A DNA stretch of 64,000 bases from an uncultured Alphaproteobacteria bacterium (GCA_902531755.1 CACAFI010000001.1:62001-126000); one strand, 5' to 3'. Positions 1 to 9,945 are shown, counted from the first letter of the stretch. Numbers and translations: made by a program. The notes: a model not told the origin generated them from the letters alone.

Positions 1-22
1 TTCATTATCTTTTTCTTTATAA

Positions 23-50
23 GAAAAGGCGGATGATTTTCCGCCTTTTC
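23..50 (-). terminator. Intrinsic terminator of the pyrimidine/F420 operon
   Basis: A perfect 10-bp inverted repeat (GAAAAGGCGG / CCGCCTTTTC) encloses an 8-nt loop. It lies 24 bp beyond the stop codon of the substrate-binding protein that ends the leftward operon. Read on the minus strand, the 3' arm ends in TTTTC and continues TTAT, as in a rho-independent terminator. The sequence could also work in the other direction for a gene left of the window. Confidence 0.7.
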
Positions 51-74
51 AAAACAAATGCTATGTAAATAAGA

Positions 75-1061
75 CTACTTCAAAGCTGCGTTTGTAATTT
101 CGTTAGTCCACGCACCTGATGGTTTCTTTGTAATAACAGGATCAGAATCACCGGACATCAATACCTTTACCGTCCTTTCGTAATCTGCAGGATCAAGTGA
201 ACCATTAGATCCAGCTGTAAGCTTTGCAATTTCGCCCATCATTCTGACTTGATGTTTCTCGGTTTGCACACCAGCATCATCATTGTCTAGAATAATCATC
301 GCAGCCTCTTTAGGGTTTGCTTCAGCGTACTTCCAACCTTTCATGGATGCTCGAACAAATCTTACCATTTTGTCTTTGAACGAAGCGTCGCTAAGGTTTT
401 TCTCATGCACATATAACCCGTCCTCAAGAGTTGCAGCGCCTTCTGCCTGGTACTTGAAAACAGTTAGCTGTTCAGGAGAGTATCCGGCATCTCTTACAAC
501 CCAATATTCATTATAGGACATAGTAGAAACACATGCTGCCTGACCTTCCGTTAAAGGCTCGACACCCCAGCCTTGCTTTAAAACAGTAACGCCATTTGAA
601 CTACCGTCGGTTTTTAAGCCTAATCTGCTCATCCAGCTGAGAAAGGGATATTCGTTTCCATAGAACCAAACCCCCAATGTCTTTCCTTTAAGATCAGCAG
701 TAGTATTTACGCCCATATCTTTCCGACAAGTAAGCATCATACCTGAGCTTTTAAAAGGTTGGGCTATGTTTACTAGTGGAAGTCCTTTTTCTCTTGCTGC
801 TAGAGCTGATGGCATCCAGTCAACCATAACATCGGCTCCGCCACCTGCTAAAACTTGTGCAGGAGCAATATCCGGTCCACCTGGTTTAATAGTTACATCT
901 AGGCCCTCAGCATCGTAAAAGCCTTTATCTTTTGCTACATAATATCCAGCAAATTGGGCTTGAGTAACCCATTTTAACTGAATTGTGACCTTGTCAGCAG
1001 AAAAAACAGCTGACGCGCTCAATATAAAAGCACAGGTCAATACAGATAGAATCTTCTTCAT
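75..1061 (-). CDS. ABC transporter substrate-binding protein, NMT1/THI5-like
   Basis: This 328-residue periplasmic protein should capture the substrate of the importer encoded upstream. A Sec signal peptide covers about residues 1-22 (basic MKK, hydrophobic core, ASAVFSA cleavage region). The mature part opens with LKWVTQAQFAGYYVAKDKGFY-type sequence, the usual start of the NMT1/THI5/SsuA fold that binds pyrimidines, thiamin precursors, sulfonates or riboflavin. It is the last gene of the run, 56 bp after the second permease. Because the same operon encodes dihydropyrimidinase and a carbamoyl-amide hydrolase, the likely ligand is a pyrimidine base, dihydropyrimidine or hydantoin. The family assignment is firm; the ligand is inferred from context. 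Confidence 0.88.
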   Translation of the reverse strand: MKKILSVLTCAFILSASAVFSADKVTIQLKWVTQAQFAGYYVAKDKGFYDAEGLDVTIKPGGPDIAPAQVLAGGGADVMVDWMPSALAAREKGLPLVNIAQPFKSSGMMLTCRKDMGVNTTADLKGKTLGVWFYGNEYPFLSWMSRLGLKTDGSSNGVTVLKQGWGVEPLTEGQAACVSTMSYNEYWVVRDAGYSPEQLTVFKYQAEGAATLEDGLYVHEKNLSDASFKDKMVRFVRASMKGWKYAEANPKEAAMIILDNDDAGVQTEKHQVRMMGEIAKLTAGSNGSLDPADYERTVKVLMSGDSDPVITKKPSGAWTNEITNAALK

Positions 1062-1117
1062 TTTTTTCCCTCTTTGTGTTTTTTTTATTGTTAATCAAAT
1101 TCAATTGATACGCAACG

Positions 1118-1960
1118 TTATTTTTGTTGGCTGGGATGCCAAAAAGTTGTGCGCCTTTCAATTAACGCAATTACCCCATAAAAAAGACAGCCAGCCATTC
1201 CCGCGACAAAAATTTCTGCCCACACCATGTCCAAAGCAAAACGACCTACTTCAGAGGATATTCGAAACCCCATCCCTTTAATCGGAGATCCAAAAAACTC
1301 AGCAACAATTGCGCCGATTAATGCAAGTGTGGAACATATTTTCAAGCCATTAAAGATAAAGGGCAATGCAGAGGGTAAACGGAGCTTGAATAGTGTTTGA
1401 GTGTAGGATGCATTATATGTTCTCATAAGGTCTTGTCGACTTGGGTCTATCAGTTCTAATCCTTGCACACTATTTACAAGCATTGGGAAATAAACCATTA
1501 CTACGACAATGGCGCATTTCGATTGCCAATCGAATCCAAACCACATCACAAAGATTGGTGCCATTCCTACAATTGGTAGTGCTGAAATAAAATTACCTAA
1601 TGGCAAAAGGCCTCTTTTAAGAAAATTAAACTTATCAATTGCAATAGCAGTGAGAAAAGCAGAGCCGCAGCCTAATATGTATCCGGACAGGGCTCCTTTC
1701 ACCAAGGTTTGAACAAAATCAATCCATAAAATATCTAAAGAACTAGAAAATTTTGAAGCTATGGCAGTCGGAGCGGGTAACAACACAGGGTTTATGGTTA
1801 GCCCAATTACAATCAACTCCCACATAAATAGAAATACTACCCCAAATAAAGACGGGACTATAAACTTTGCCAAATTGAAAGTTTCAAATTTGGATATTCT
1901 AACGTTAAGCCACCATCCTCCAATCCATATTATAAAGAACATAAGCAAATAAATATTCAT
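1118..1960 (-). CDS. ABC transporter permease (second permease)
   Basis: This 280-residue inner-membrane protein has about six hydrophobic segments. It carries the binding-protein-dependent transport (BPD_transp_1) fold of the SsuC/TauC/ThiX group. The coupling region near residues 160-185 (LELIDPSRQDLMRTYNASY) contacts the ATPase. Its start overlaps the stop of the upstream permease gene by 4 bp, so the two are translationally coupled and probably form a heterodimeric channel. Unlike most members, it begins with an extra hydrophobic helix at residues 1-18. Substrate specificity lies with the binding protein, so this gene alone does not reveal the substrate. Confidence 0.87.
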   Translation of the reverse strand: MNIYLLMFFIIWIGGWWLNVRISKFETFNLAKFIVPSLFGVVFLFMWELIVIGLTINPVLLPAPTAIASKFSSSLDILWIDFVQTLVKGALSGYILGCGSAFLTAIAIDKFNFLKRGLLPLGNFISALPIVGMAPIFVMWFGFDWQSKCAIVVVMVYFPMLVNSVQGLELIDPSRQDLMRTYNASYTQTLFKLRLPSALPFIFNGLKICSTLALIGAIVAEFFGSPIKGMGFRISSEVGRFALDMVWAEIFVAGMAGCLFYGVIALIERRTTFWHPSQQK

Positions 1961-2832
1961 CTTATTATAGCCATTCTTTTAAGAGTGATTTTTTGTAAAA
2001 AATCTATTGTAAACACTAAAAAAGCAGCCAAAAATGCTGCGGCAAATAGTGCACTCCAAATCATAATTGTCTGGCCATAATAGGTGCCAGCCAGCATCCT
2101 AGCACCCAAACCAGAAATAGCACCTGAGGGAAGTTCTCCCACTATAGCCCCAACCAGAGAAGCAGCTACTCCGACCTTCAATGAAGCAAAAAGAAATGGC
2201 AAGGATGATGGAAATCTTAAGTACCATAAAATTTGGTTCGAGGATGCAGACCAGGTTTTCATTTGATCTAGTTGAATCTGGTCTGGTGATCTAAGACCTT
2301 TTACCATGCCTACAACTACAGGAAAAAAAGAGAGATACATGGAAATAATAGCTTTTGGCAATAAACCTGTCACTCCAACCGAGTTCATAACAACAATAAT
2401 CATTGGTGCTATAGCAAGAATGGGTATAGTTTGACTCGCAATTACCCAGGGCATAACACTTAGATCCATCGCTTTATTATGTACTATTCCTAAAGCTAGT
2501 AGAATTCCAAAAAGAGTTCCTAGAAAAAAGCCTGCCAGTGTAGCCTGTAGAGTAATCCAACCGTGGTAAACAAGTGAACGTTTTGAGTTAATTTTCTTGA
2601 AAAATGTAGTATTCACCATTTCTGTAATAATTTGATGAGGCGTAGGGAGCTTTGGTTTTTTAAGGCTCCAGCACTTAATTACATGCTCACTAGTCGGAAG
2701 ATCTTTGAATTGTCTTGAAACTTTTTCGGAGTTCATTGGTATCGCTACCAGATACCAAAAAACCCCAATAAGGAGCACTATTGTAGTAACGGGAATGAGT
2801 TTATAACTAAGATACGATGATTTCATTCCCAT
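1957..2832 (-). CDS. ABC transporter permease (first permease)
   Basis: This 291-residue permease belongs to the same BPD_transp_1 family as its neighbour. A membrane anchor at about residues 12-30 is followed by an extracytoplasmic stretch to about residue 90, and then the core of five or six helices. The coupling loop near residues 175-195 reads KGLRSPDQIQLDQMKTWSAS. It starts 8 bp after the ATPase gene and overlaps the next permease by 4 bp. With the ATPase and binding protein it forms a complete importer. The substrate is inferred from the operon to be a pyrimidine or hydantoin. Confidence 0.87.
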   Translation of the reverse strand: MGMKSSYLSYKLIPVTTIVLLIGVFWYLVAIPMNSEKVSRQFKDLPTSEHVIKCWSLKKPKLPTPHQIITEMVNTTFFKKINSKRSLVYHGWITLQATLAGFFLGTLFGILLALGIVHNKAMDLSVMPWVIASQTIPILAIAPMIIVVMNSVGVTGLLPKAIISMYLSFFPVVVGMVKGLRSPDQIQLDQMKTWSASSNQILWYLRFPSSLPFLFASLKVGVAASLVGAIVGELPSGAISGLGARMLAGTYYGQTIMIWSALFAAAFLAAFLVFTIDFLQKITLKRMAIIR

Positions 2833-2840
2833 AAATCCCT

Positions 2841-3614
2841 TTAAATAACATCTTCGGTATGTCCTGCCTTTAAACCTTCTCTTACTCGTTGAGCTATTTT
2901 AATAAATTCTTGGCTGTCTCGAATGTTTAAATCACGATTTTTTGGTAGTGGACTTTCTATTATGTCGGTAATTCTTCCTGGTCTGGGAGACATAACAACA
3001 ATTTTTGTTGATAAGAAAACTGCTTCTGGAATTGAATGCGTCACAAAACATATAGTTTTGCGGGTTCTAGCCCATAAATTTAAAAGCTCTCCGTTCAATC
3101 TATCTCTAACAATTTCGTCAAGAGCTCCAAAAGGTTCATCCATTAATAGGATATTGGCGTCAAATGCCAAAGCTCTCGCAATAGACGCCCGTTGTTGCAT
3201 TCCGCCAGACAACTGCCAAGGGAACTTTTTTTCGAACCCATTTAATTCTACTAAGTCTATTACTTTTCGAGTTCGGTCTTTTTTCTCACTGGTGGAGTAC
3301 CCCATAATCTCCAAGGGTAGTTTGATGTTTCCACTTACTGTTCTCCAGGGGTATAAACCTGCTGCCTGAAACACATACCCATATTCTCTGGCTTTTCGAG
3401 CTTCATCAGGTGTCATTTTATTTACAGTCACCCTACCTTCAGTAGGGATCTCAAGTGCTGCAATAACTCTAAGAAGAGTTGTTTTCCCACATCCAGATGG
3501 TCCAATGAAGGATACAAAATCTCCTTCATTAACTTCCAAAGATACATTCTTTAACGCATTTACGGGACCGTCATTTGTTTCAAATGTTAGGCTAACATCG
3601 GATACGCTTATCAT
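2841..3614 (-). CDS. ABC transporter ATP-binding protein (SsuB/TauB/ThiZ group)
   Basis: This 257-residue cytoplasmic ATPase energises the importer. Visible motifs are Walker [10 protein letters not shown] (about 38-46), the signature LSGGMQQR (about 138-145), Walker [10 protein letters not shown] followed by ALDE, and the switch histidine in THSI. PFGALDE is typical of the nitrate/sulfonate/taurine ATPase group, whose partners are NMT1-like binding proteins, and this matches the neighbouring genes. The gene starts 21 bp after the dihydropyrimidinase stop and ends 8 bp before the first permease. The binding partner and operon position are clear; the transported molecule is inferred. Confidence 0.92.
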   Translation of the reverse strand: MISVSDVSLTFETNDGPVNALKNVSLEVNEGDFVSFIGPSGCGKTTLLRVIAALEIPTEGRVTVNKMTPDEARKAREYGYVFQAAGLYPWRTVSGNIKLPLEIMGYSTSEKKDRTRKVIDLVELNGFEKKFPWQLSGGMQQRASIARALAFDANILLMDEPFGALDEIVRDRLNGELLNLWARTRKTICFVTHSIPEAVFLSTKIVVMSPRPGRITDIIESPLPKNRDLNIRDSQEFIKIAQRVREGLKAGHTEDVI

Positions 3615-3635
3615 AAGTTTTCCTTCGTGTGGCTT

Positions 3636-5096
3636 TTATACCCCAGATGGTATATTTAAAGGATCACGTTCTATTTTTCTTGGTGTATTTAGTGCCTTCC
3701 ATTTTGATACAGCACTATGTAATGCTGGGAAAGCAGGTCTTGGGACGAATCTACCCCTTCCTGGTTGTGGACTAGAGTTCTTGCCCCATGCCCATATTAC
3801 ATCACCTCTAGATAATGTGTATCTTGGTTGTGCTGTGACTTTGAATCCTTCGAAAACATTATAGTCTAAAATTGATTTATGGGTGCTTGTCGAAATTGTT
3901 TTAGAAATCTTTGGGTCCCAAACAACAAGATCTGCATCTGCTCCTTCTAAAATTGCTCCTTTTTTTGGATAAATGTTTAGAATTTTAGCAATATTACTTG
4001 AAGTAATTGCAACAAACTCCTGTCGGGTTAGACGCCCCGTTTCTACGCCCTCTGTCCAAAGCACTGATAACCTTTCCTCAAGCCCGTTACTACCATTTGG
4101 AATCTTAGTGAAGTCATTTACTCCCATTCTTTTTTGTTCTGTCGAAAACGCGGCATGGTCTGTAGCGACAACTTGCAGAGACCCAGACTGAAGACCAGCC
4201 CACAATCCGTCCTGATGAGATTTGTCTCTAAAGGGAGGTGACATCACACGTCTAGCGGCATGTTCCCAATCTTTATTAAAGTATTCGCTCTCATCCAAAG
4301 TTAGAAATTGAATAAGGGGTTCACCAAAAACTCTAATACCTTTTTGCCTAGCTCTTCTAATAGCTTCATGAGCCTGCTCACAAGATACGTGAACAACATA
4401 CAACGGTACTCCCGCGGCATCTGCTATCATTATTGCTCTATTAGCTGCCTCACCTTCTACCTCTGGGGGTCTTGAGTATGCGTGTCCTTCAGGACCAGTT
4501 ACTCCTTCTTGCAGATATTTTTGTTGAAGCTCGGCAACAATATCACCATTTTCTGCGTGAACCATGGGCAGAGCGCCGATAGCTGCACATCTTTTGAAAG
4601 ACGCAAACATTTCATCATCTTCAATCATTAGGGCTCCTTTATAAGCCATAAAATGCTTGAAGGAATTTACTCCCATCTCAACTACCTTTGGCATATCATC
4701 AAAAATCTGTTCAGACCAACCTGTAACTGCCATGTGATAACCGATGTCAGAACAAATTTGAGGCTCTGATTTTCTATGCCACTCCTTTACTGCATTGACC
4801 AAACTGCCATCCTCACCGGGAAGACAGAAGTCTACTAACATAGTTGTTCCGCCGACTGCGGCTGCCCAGGTGCCTGTTTCAAAAGTCTCGGCGGCGGTGG
4901 TCCCCATAAATGGCATCTCAAGGTGCGTATGTGGGTCTATTCCGCCGGGGATCACATAAGCGCCTTCGGCGTCAATGGTTTCATCCCCCTTTAGATTTTC
5001 CCCAATCTGCTTTATTTTTTCATTTTCTATTAATACATCAGCTTTCCACTCTCTGTCAGCTGTTACAATGGTTCCACCTTTTATTACTTTAGTCAT
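3636..5096 (-). CDS. hydA: Dihydropyrimidinase / D-hydantoinase
   Basis: This 486-residue amidohydrolase opens the ring of dihydrouracil, dihydrothymine or 5-substituted hydantoins to the N-carbamoyl acid. The binuclear metal site is recognisable: DPHTHLEMPF near residue 56, the carbamylated lysine in HFMAYKG near 153, histidines in VHAENG (about 185) and VHVSCE (about 240), and the metal aspartate in ATDHAAF (about 315). Length matches the family (460-490). It is flanked by the next enzyme of reductive pyrimidine breakdown and by an importer. A CPS_4043-type F420 oxidoreductase lies in the same operon, an association I recall being noted for that family. Dihydropyrimidinase and hydantoinase activity cannot be separated from sequence alone. 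Confidence 0.93.
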   Translation of the reverse strand: MTKVIKGGTIVTADREWKADVLIENEKIKQIGENLKGDETIDAEGAYVIPGGIDPHTHLEMPFMGTTAAETFETGTWAAAVGGTTMLVDFCLPGEDGSLVNAVKEWHRKSEPQICSDIGYHMAVTGWSEQIFDDMPKVVEMGVNSFKHFMAYKGALMIEDDEMFASFKRCAAIGALPMVHAENGDIVAELQQKYLQEGVTGPEGHAYSRPPEVEGEAANRAIMIADAAGVPLYVVHVSCEQAHEAIRRARQKGIRVFGEPLIQFLTLDESEYFNKDWEHAARRVMSPPFRDKSHQDGLWAGLQSGSLQVVATDHAAFSTEQKRMGVNDFTKIPNGSNGLEERLSVLWTEGVETGRLTRQEFVAITSSNIAKILNIYPKKGAILEGADADLVVWDPKISKTISTSTHKSILDYNVFEGFKVTAQPRYTLSRGDVIWAWGKNSSPQPGRGRFVPRPAFPALHSAVSKWKALNTPRKIERDPLNIPSGV

Positions 5097-5109
5097 TTTA
5101 CCCTCCCAA

Positions 5110-6357
5110 TTAAACTATTTCTGCAGCTTCTAATACTGCATGCAATAAAACATCGGCACCTGCTGAAGCCCACTTTTCGGATATCTCTTCTGCTTCATTG
5201 TGGCTCAAACCGTCAATACACGGGCACATTATCATGGCCGTTGGCGCTACTTTATTTATCCAACAAGCGTCATGCCCCGCTCCCGATATAATATTTTTAT
5301 GTGAATACCCTAATCTCTCAGCGGCTCTTCTAACTTTGTCTACACATCCTTCATCAAAGGTCACGGGGTCAAAATGCCCAACCTTTTCAAATTCCACAGT
5401 CAATTCCAAATCAGAAGCAATTTTTTTAGCTCCTTCATATAAACGTTTTTCCATATCATCCTGGACGTCAAATGATGGAGATCTAAAATCTATAGTAAAC
5501 ACCACTTTCCCAGGTATTATGTTTCTACTATTAGGAAACACATCGCATTGACCTATTCCACCAACTGCAGATGGTTGGTGACTCATAGCGATCTCTTGAA
5601 CTAGCTCTGTAATCCTAGCCATACCAAGACCGGCATTTTTACGCATCGGCATGGGGGTTGATCCCGTATGACTTTCTCGACCTTTAAGAGTTACTTGTAT
5701 CCAATTTAGCCCTTGTCCATGGGTCACAACGCCAATATCTTTATTTTCAGCCTCTAATATTGGACCTTGCTCTATGTGTAGTTCAAAAAAAGCATGCATT
5801 TTTCGTGACCCTACTTCTTCGTCACCAATCCATCCGATGCGATTGATTTCTTCTCCAAACGTTTTTCCTGCTGCATCCTTTCTATCATAAGCCCATCGGA
5901 GTTCATGTACTCCTGCAAAAACTCCCGATGCCATCATTGGAGGAGCAAAGCGAGTTCCTTCTTCATTTGTAAAATTTACGACTACAATTGGATGCTTTGT
6001 TTTTATATCAAGTTCATTGAGTGTTCTTATTATCTCCAACCCACCCAGAACTCCTAAAACTCCGTCATACTTACCGCCAGTTGGTTGGGTATCAAGATGG
6101 CTTCCAACGTAAACAGGTAAAGCATTTGGGTCTGTTCCTTCACGTCGAGCGAACATTGTTCCCATTTTGTCAATACCCATTTCCAAATTTTCTTTATCAC
6201 ACCACTTTTGGAACAACTCTCGTCCTTCTGCGTCTTCGTCCGTGAGTGTTTGTCTGTTGTTTCCACCTGCGACACCGGGACCTATTTTTGCCATCTCCAT
6301 TAGGGAGTCCCAAAGACGAGATGAGTTTATTTTTAAATTAGCTGCTGGTGTTGACAT
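5110..6357 (-). CDS. Zn-dependent N-carbamoyl-amino-acid / beta-ureidopropionase hydrolase
   Basis: This 415-residue M20-family enzyme removes the carbamoyl group from the product of dihydropyrimidinase, releasing CO2, ammonia and a beta- or alpha-amino acid. Metal ligands are visible in GSHLDTQPTGGKYDG (about 80-95), NEEGTRF (about 130), HIEQGPILE (about 195) and GAGHDACW near residue 365. HIEQGP is diagnostic of the hydantoinase/carbamoylase (HyuC/AmaB, AllC) branch of M20. The gene lies 13 bp upstream of dihydropyrimidinase in the same transcript, which favours beta-ureidopropionase or L-carbamoylase over allantoate amidohydrolase. The exact substrate remains inferred. Confidence 0.9.
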   Translation of the reverse strand: MSTPAANLKINSSRLWDSLMEMAKIGPGVAGGNNRQTLTDEDAEGRELFQKWCDKENLEMGIDKMGTMFARREGTDPNALPVYVGSHLDTQPTGGKYDGVLGVLGGLEIIRTLNELDIKTKHPIVVVNFTNEEGTRFAPPMMASGVFAGVHELRWAYDRKDAAGKTFGEEINRIGWIGDEEVGSRKMHAFFELHIEQGPILEAENKDIGVVTHGQGLNWIQVTLKGRESHTGSTPMPMRKNAGLGMARITELVQEIAMSHQPSAVGGIGQCDVFPNSRNIIPGKVVFTIDFRSPSFDVQDDMEKRLYEGAKKIASDLELTVEFEKVGHFDPVTFDEGCVDKVRRAAERLGYSHKNIISGAGHDACWINKVAPTAMIMCPCIDGLSHNEAEEISEKWASAGADVLLHAVLEAAEIV

Positions 6358-6376
6358 TCGATCCTCTTAACAAATT

Positions 6377-7288
6377 TTATATCTTCGCTTTTGCATTATC
6401 ACTAATTAGCACTAATAATGCAAAGGCAATTATCAAGCCTCCAAAAATTATGCTTGTATTTGGAAAGCTAGTGTTAATAATCATCTCACCTAATGCCACC
6501 CAAAAAGGAACAGCATAGGTGTAGGCCATTACTTTTGAAGCGCTTATTCTTTTCGCTGCAAACTGGATTAAGAAAAAAGTAAAAGCTGTCGCAATAGTTG
6601 CCAAGTAAATTATAGTTATCCAGATCAATGGAGATAGGCTAAGCCAATTTGTTTCTAAAACATCATTAGTAAAAATTAAAATAAGTAGTAGGAATCCAGC
6701 ACTTAAAGTTCCTAAGGTTTGCGATGCTGCATTTTCACCTTTGTTGAGAACAGGGATTAGAATAGCATATAGAGCGTGTCCGACACACCCCCAAAAAAAG
6801 AGTAGTTCGCCATAACCTATTTTTAATGCTAAAAGGTTTTCTAGATTACCTTCAAAAATTACCCAAATTGCTCCCATTGCTCCAAGAGAAATCGCAAGGA
6901 ACGCCTTGAGTGTCACTTTTTTCTTTAAAAAATATTCAAAAAAAAGTGCAATAAAAGGGGTAAGCGTAAAGACTACAGCTAGTGATAGAGAAGAAGCTGT
7001 TTTTAATGCTTCGAACATTAATACAAAATAGATAACTATACTTAATCCGAGAATGAAAAATCGCCATGGTTTTTTGAAATCCTCTTTCTTAAGGTTTTTT
7101 GAAAAAAATAATAATGTTCCCATTACAATTGCCCCTATCAAAAACCTTGCTGCTGTTATGGCTCCTGGTTCTATATCATTTGCGACCATGGCTCCTAAAA
7201 TATAAGAAACTGATACACACAAGGAGAAAAGGAGCATTGCCCCATGTCCCCAAACCTCCGATGCCTCTACTGATATTTTTTTTATCAA
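6377..7288 (-). CDS. EamA/DMT-family membrane transporter
   Basis: This 303-residue inner-membrane protein has about ten hydrophobic helices in two related halves, the layout of the EamA drug/metabolite transporter superfamily (RhaT, YdcZ, PecM relatives). The first half contains GAITAARFLIGAIVMG-like sequence near residue 40. The proposed start is TTG at 7288, preceded by a weak AGG; ATG codons further in would remove part of helix 1. The gene is 19 bp upstream of the carbamoylase and 99 bp downstream of the F420 oxidoreductase. That 99-bp gap holds only A/T-rich hairpins. A role in exporting an end product such as beta-alanine, or in a second uptake route, would fit but is a guess. Confidence 0.85.
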   Translation of the reverse strand: MIKKISVEASEVWGHGAMLLFSLCVSVSYILGAMVANDIEPGAITAARFLIGAIVMGTLLFFSKNLKKEDFKKPWRFFILGLSIVIYFVLMFEALKTASSLSLAVVFTLTPFIALFFEYFLKKKVTLKAFLAISLGAMGAIWVIFEGNLENLLALKIGYGELLFFWGCVGHALYAILIPVLNKGENAASQTLGTLSAGFLLLILIFTNDVLETNWLSLSPLIWITIIYLATIATAFTFFLIQFAAKRISASKVMAYTYAVPFWVALGEMIINTSFPNTSIIFGGLIIAFALLVLISDNAKAKI

Positions 7289-7387
7289 GAGCTAATTAAC
7301 CTAAAATATTTCCTGAGCTATATTTGAAATGTAGTTTTTTATAGCTAAAAAATAGAAAAAAGTCTTTTTTATAATAACTGAGGCATC

Positions 7388-8389
7388 TTATGAAAAAGCT
7401 GGTATAACATTTTCACCGTATTCTGCGATAATTCTCTCTTCGTCTCCACTATCCAGATAAATATTGAATTGGGTTACTCCTAGATCTTTTAATGTTTTAA
7501 GTTTTTTTACATGTTGTTCAGCAGTTCCCAAAACACAAAACTCTTCAACTATTTCATCTGTGATAAACTCTAAATAGGGATTGTCGCTCTGGCCATGCTT
7601 AGAGTAATCATAGCCTCGGCGATCTTTAATGTAGTCCGTAAGGCTGTTGGGAATGTCTTTACTATCCTCACCATACTTCTCAACTATATCAGCTACGTGA
7701 TTTCCAACCATGGCGGGGAACCACTTTACTTTTTCAATACTTTCCGCTCTGTCTCCAAAGTAAGCGGGTGCGGCCACCATTACCTTGTAGTCTGACATAT
7801 CACGTCCGTGTTCTTCTCCCGCCTTTACCGCTTGATCTCTGAGCCACTTGCAAACGGTTGGAGAAGCAATTTGAAGCACTAAACCATCTCCAACTTTTCC
7901 CGCAGATGTAAGAGCCTTTGGCCCATATGCAGCTACCCAGACTGGTAAATCATATCCTTCTGCCCATGGGAATTGGATTGGGTTTGGAACATCACCATAC
8001 TGGACTTCATCCCCCTTAACCATTGCCTTAACTTTTAAAATAAATTCTTCCATTCGTGCTAGGTTAGCAGGTTTTTTTCCCATTACGCGAACAGCGCTAT
8101 CGCCTCTTCCAACACCAATATCAAATCGTCCATTGGATTGTAGAGCAAGTGAGCCAAACATTGATGCCGCTAAAGACCAGTCTCTAGTATTGGGATTGGT
8201 TACACACGGTCCAAACCTCATTTTTTTTGTGTGTTCCATACACATAGCCATTTGAGCAAAGCTTTCTCTCCAAAGTATATGGCTATCGTAGAACCAGCAA
8301 TATGTGAAGCCAGCGCTTTCTGCCAATCTAACCAGCGCTTTTGCTCGATCTGGTTGAACAAACCCTTTAAAACAAATTGCAAATTCCAT
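7388..8389 (-). CDS. F420-dependent luciferase-like oxidoreductase, CPS_4043 type
   Basis: This 333-residue TIM-barrel protein belongs to the bacterial luciferase-like superfamily, near methylene-tetrahydromethanopterin reductase (Mer). N-terminal features are FKGFVQPDRAKALVRLAESA and YCWFYDSHILWRE (about 27-40). GVTNP-like CVTNPNTRDW lies near residue 63, RFDIGVGRGDSAVRVMG near 90, and PVWVAAYGPKAL near 150, all typical of F420-binding LLM enzymes. It matches what I remember of the CPS_4043 family (TIGR03842), whose proteobacterial members are often encoded beside dihydropyrimidinase, as here. AAGGAGG lies just before the ATG. The substrate is unknown; the operon suggests a reduced or oxidised pyrimidine or hydantoin. 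FMN or FAD use cannot be fully excluded. Confidence 0.85.
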   Translation of the reverse strand: MEFAICFKGFVQPDRAKALVRLAESAGFTYCWFYDSHILWRESFAQMAMCMEHTKKMRFGPCVTNPNTRDWSLAASMFGSLALQSNGRFDIGVGRGDSAVRVMGKKPANLARMEEFILKVKAMVKGDEVQYGDVPNPIQFPWAEGYDLPVWVAAYGPKALTSAGKVGDGLVLQIASPTVCKWLRDQAVKAGEEHGRDMSDYKVMVAAPAYFGDRAESIEKVKWFPAMVGNHVADIVEKYGEDSKDIPNSLTDYIKDRRGYDYSKHGQSDNPYLEFITDEIVEEFCVLGTAEQHVKKLKTLKDLGVTQFNIYLDSGDEERIIAEYGENVIPAFS

Positions 8390-8404
8390 ATCTTCCTCCT
8401 TATT

Positions 8405-9073
8405 TTATTCCTCTGGTGGCCAAATTTTTATTCCTGCATGTGAAAAAGGCACCGCTTTGGACATATTTATTCTTATCAATATAGGCGTTATAGCCTCTAA
8501 ACATCTCGCTGATGTTGCATCACCTGCATTATAAGCTTGGACTTCTAAATTTTTTAACAGCTCTATAGTTTCTAACCTAGCATCCAAATTGTTTCCACAT
8601 ACCAAGATATCACAATTAATTTTTTTCTCTAGGTGATTAAGTGTATTCGCGGAAACATTATGAAGAGCGCCAACTACTGGAATGTCAGGTCCTAATATGG
8701 CTTGGGCCGCTTCTGTAGCTGAGCCTTCAGGGGGCATAGCTACTTTTCTAGGGTTTCCATCTTCTAACGGAACTACTATGTCAACAAGTACCTTATCCGC
8801 TAGCATTCCTTTGATTTCAGAAAGTGTATTATTGTGACCAGTCCAAGGCACTGAAAATATTACAAACTTGTCTGTGAATGCTACTGCTTCGCTATTCGAT
8901 AGCCCAATTATCGACCCCGCGAGGTTTGGATTTTTTGATGATAAACTATCTGCGACTTCGATAGCTCTGGATTCATCACGTGACCCCAAAGCAACTTGAA
9001 AACCTGTCTTAGCAAATCTAAGAGCGAGGCCTTTCCCTTGAGGCCCAGTTCCTCCAATAATTGATAACTTCAT
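8405..9073 (-). CDS. npdG: NADPH:coenzyme F420 oxidoreductase
   Basis: This 222-residue protein transfers hydride between NADP(H) and coenzyme F420. The Rossmann start [21 protein letters not shown], with GSRDESRA near residue 32 for the NADP phosphate, matches the Fno/NpdG family. IIGGTGPQG is a signature of that family rather than of ProC-like reductases. The length (about 220) is normal. It overlaps the cofE stop by 4 bp and sits 15 bp before the luciferase-like enzyme, so it most likely recharges F420 for that enzyme. Function follows from family; its place in this pathway is an inference from the operon. Confidence 0.87.
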   Translation of the reverse strand: MKLSIIGGTGPQGKGLALRFAKTGFQVALGSRDESRAIEVADSLSSKNPNLAGSIIGLSNSEAVAFTDKFVIFSVPWTGHNNTLSEIKGMLADKVLVDIVVPLEDGNPRKVAMPPEGSATEAAQAILGPDIPVVGALHNVSANTLNHLEKKINCDILVCGNNLDARLETIELLKNLEVQAYNAGDATSARCLEAITPILIRINMSKAVPFSHAGIKIWPPEE

Positions 9074-9849
9074 CTAAACATATCCTCATTTTGTTTCCGT
9101 AGAATGTCATTTGCAGAGCCATGCTTGCTACTCCAGCTAAGTCCTCTTAATAAAATTGCAGGACATTTCCCTGCTTTACTCATTAGAAGCCCTGAAGATG
9201 CTGCTATTTCATCACAAAAAGCTGGTTCTGTCACGAATAATTGATTTCCCCAAGCATCTCTAGTTCCCTGCTCTTTTTTTGTCGCGGGTAGTCCTGCGAT
9301 ACCAATAGCGACATTGACCTGTCCAATCCTCCATGGCCTTCCAAAGGTATCGCTCATAACTATCCCTAAATTCTCCAAATCAAAGTAATTTTTTAGTTTA
9401 TCTCTTAAAACTTGCACACTAAGGTCAGGATTTTTTGGAACGGTTATTACTGTTTCCTGACCTGCTATATTAGACTCGTCAACTCCTGCATTAGCGCAGA
9501 TAAATCCAAGTTTATGCTCGCAAATGAGAGTTCCTTCATTTTGTTCCTGTCTTTTAAAAGAGCGAATAATATTGTTACTCTCTTGTAATACGACTTCGAT
9601 CTTTCTTGGGTCCTTGTTAAGGCTTTTCCCGAGTTCGATTGCTTTTCTGGAGGGAGAAATTTCTGTTAATTTTATTATGCATCCCTCAGCTTTTGAAAAT
9701 ATTTTATGTGCTATACAAATAACGTCAAACTCTTTCAGACGTATAGATGATTTGTTTAAAACAGAAATTAGGATGTCACTAATGTTATCACCCTTATCAA
9801 TGTCAGGAATATGCGGGATTATATTTAAATTTAACGTTGAATTGGACAT
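9070..9849 (-). CDS. cofE: Coenzyme F420-0:L-glutamate ligase
   Basis: This 259-residue enzyme adds glutamate residues to F420-0 using GTP. Recognisable CofE features are the opening [26 protein letters not shown] near residue 50, the central [20 protein letters not shown] near 165, and [13 protein letters not shown] downstream. The length matches the single-domain archaeal/proteobacterial form; actinobacterial FbiB carries an extra nitroreductase-like domain, which is absent here. It overlaps npdG by 4 bp and follows cofD after a 96-bp gap that contains only A/T-rich repeats and no clear terminator. Together with cofD it shows that the cell makes its own F420. Confidence 0.93.
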   Translation of the reverse strand: MSNSTLNLNIIPHIPDIDKGDNISDILISVLNKSSIRLKEFDVICIAHKIFSKAEGCIIKLTEISPSRKAIELGKSLNKDPRKIEVVLQESNNIIRSFKRQEQNEGTLICEHKLGFICANAGVDESNIAGQETVITVPKNPDLSVQVLRDKLKNYFDLENLGIVMSDTFGRPWRIGQVNVAIGIAGLPATKKEQGTRDAWGNQLFVTEPAFCDEIAASSGLLMSKAGKCPAILLRGLSWSSKHGSANDILRKQNEDMFR

Positions 9850-9945
9850 TTTCTTTAATAGCTACCTTAATCTGCGATTATACTACTTATAGATCAAGAT
9901 CTGTAATTAACCTTTTAAAAAAAAGTTCTAAAGTTTTTTTAAAAA

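Noticed and set aside
7289-7387. Terminator splitting the F420/pyrimidine operon
   Set aside because: The gap contains A/T-only hairpins without a GC stem, so no convincing stop of transcription is seen. The same holds for the 96-bp cofD-cofE gap.
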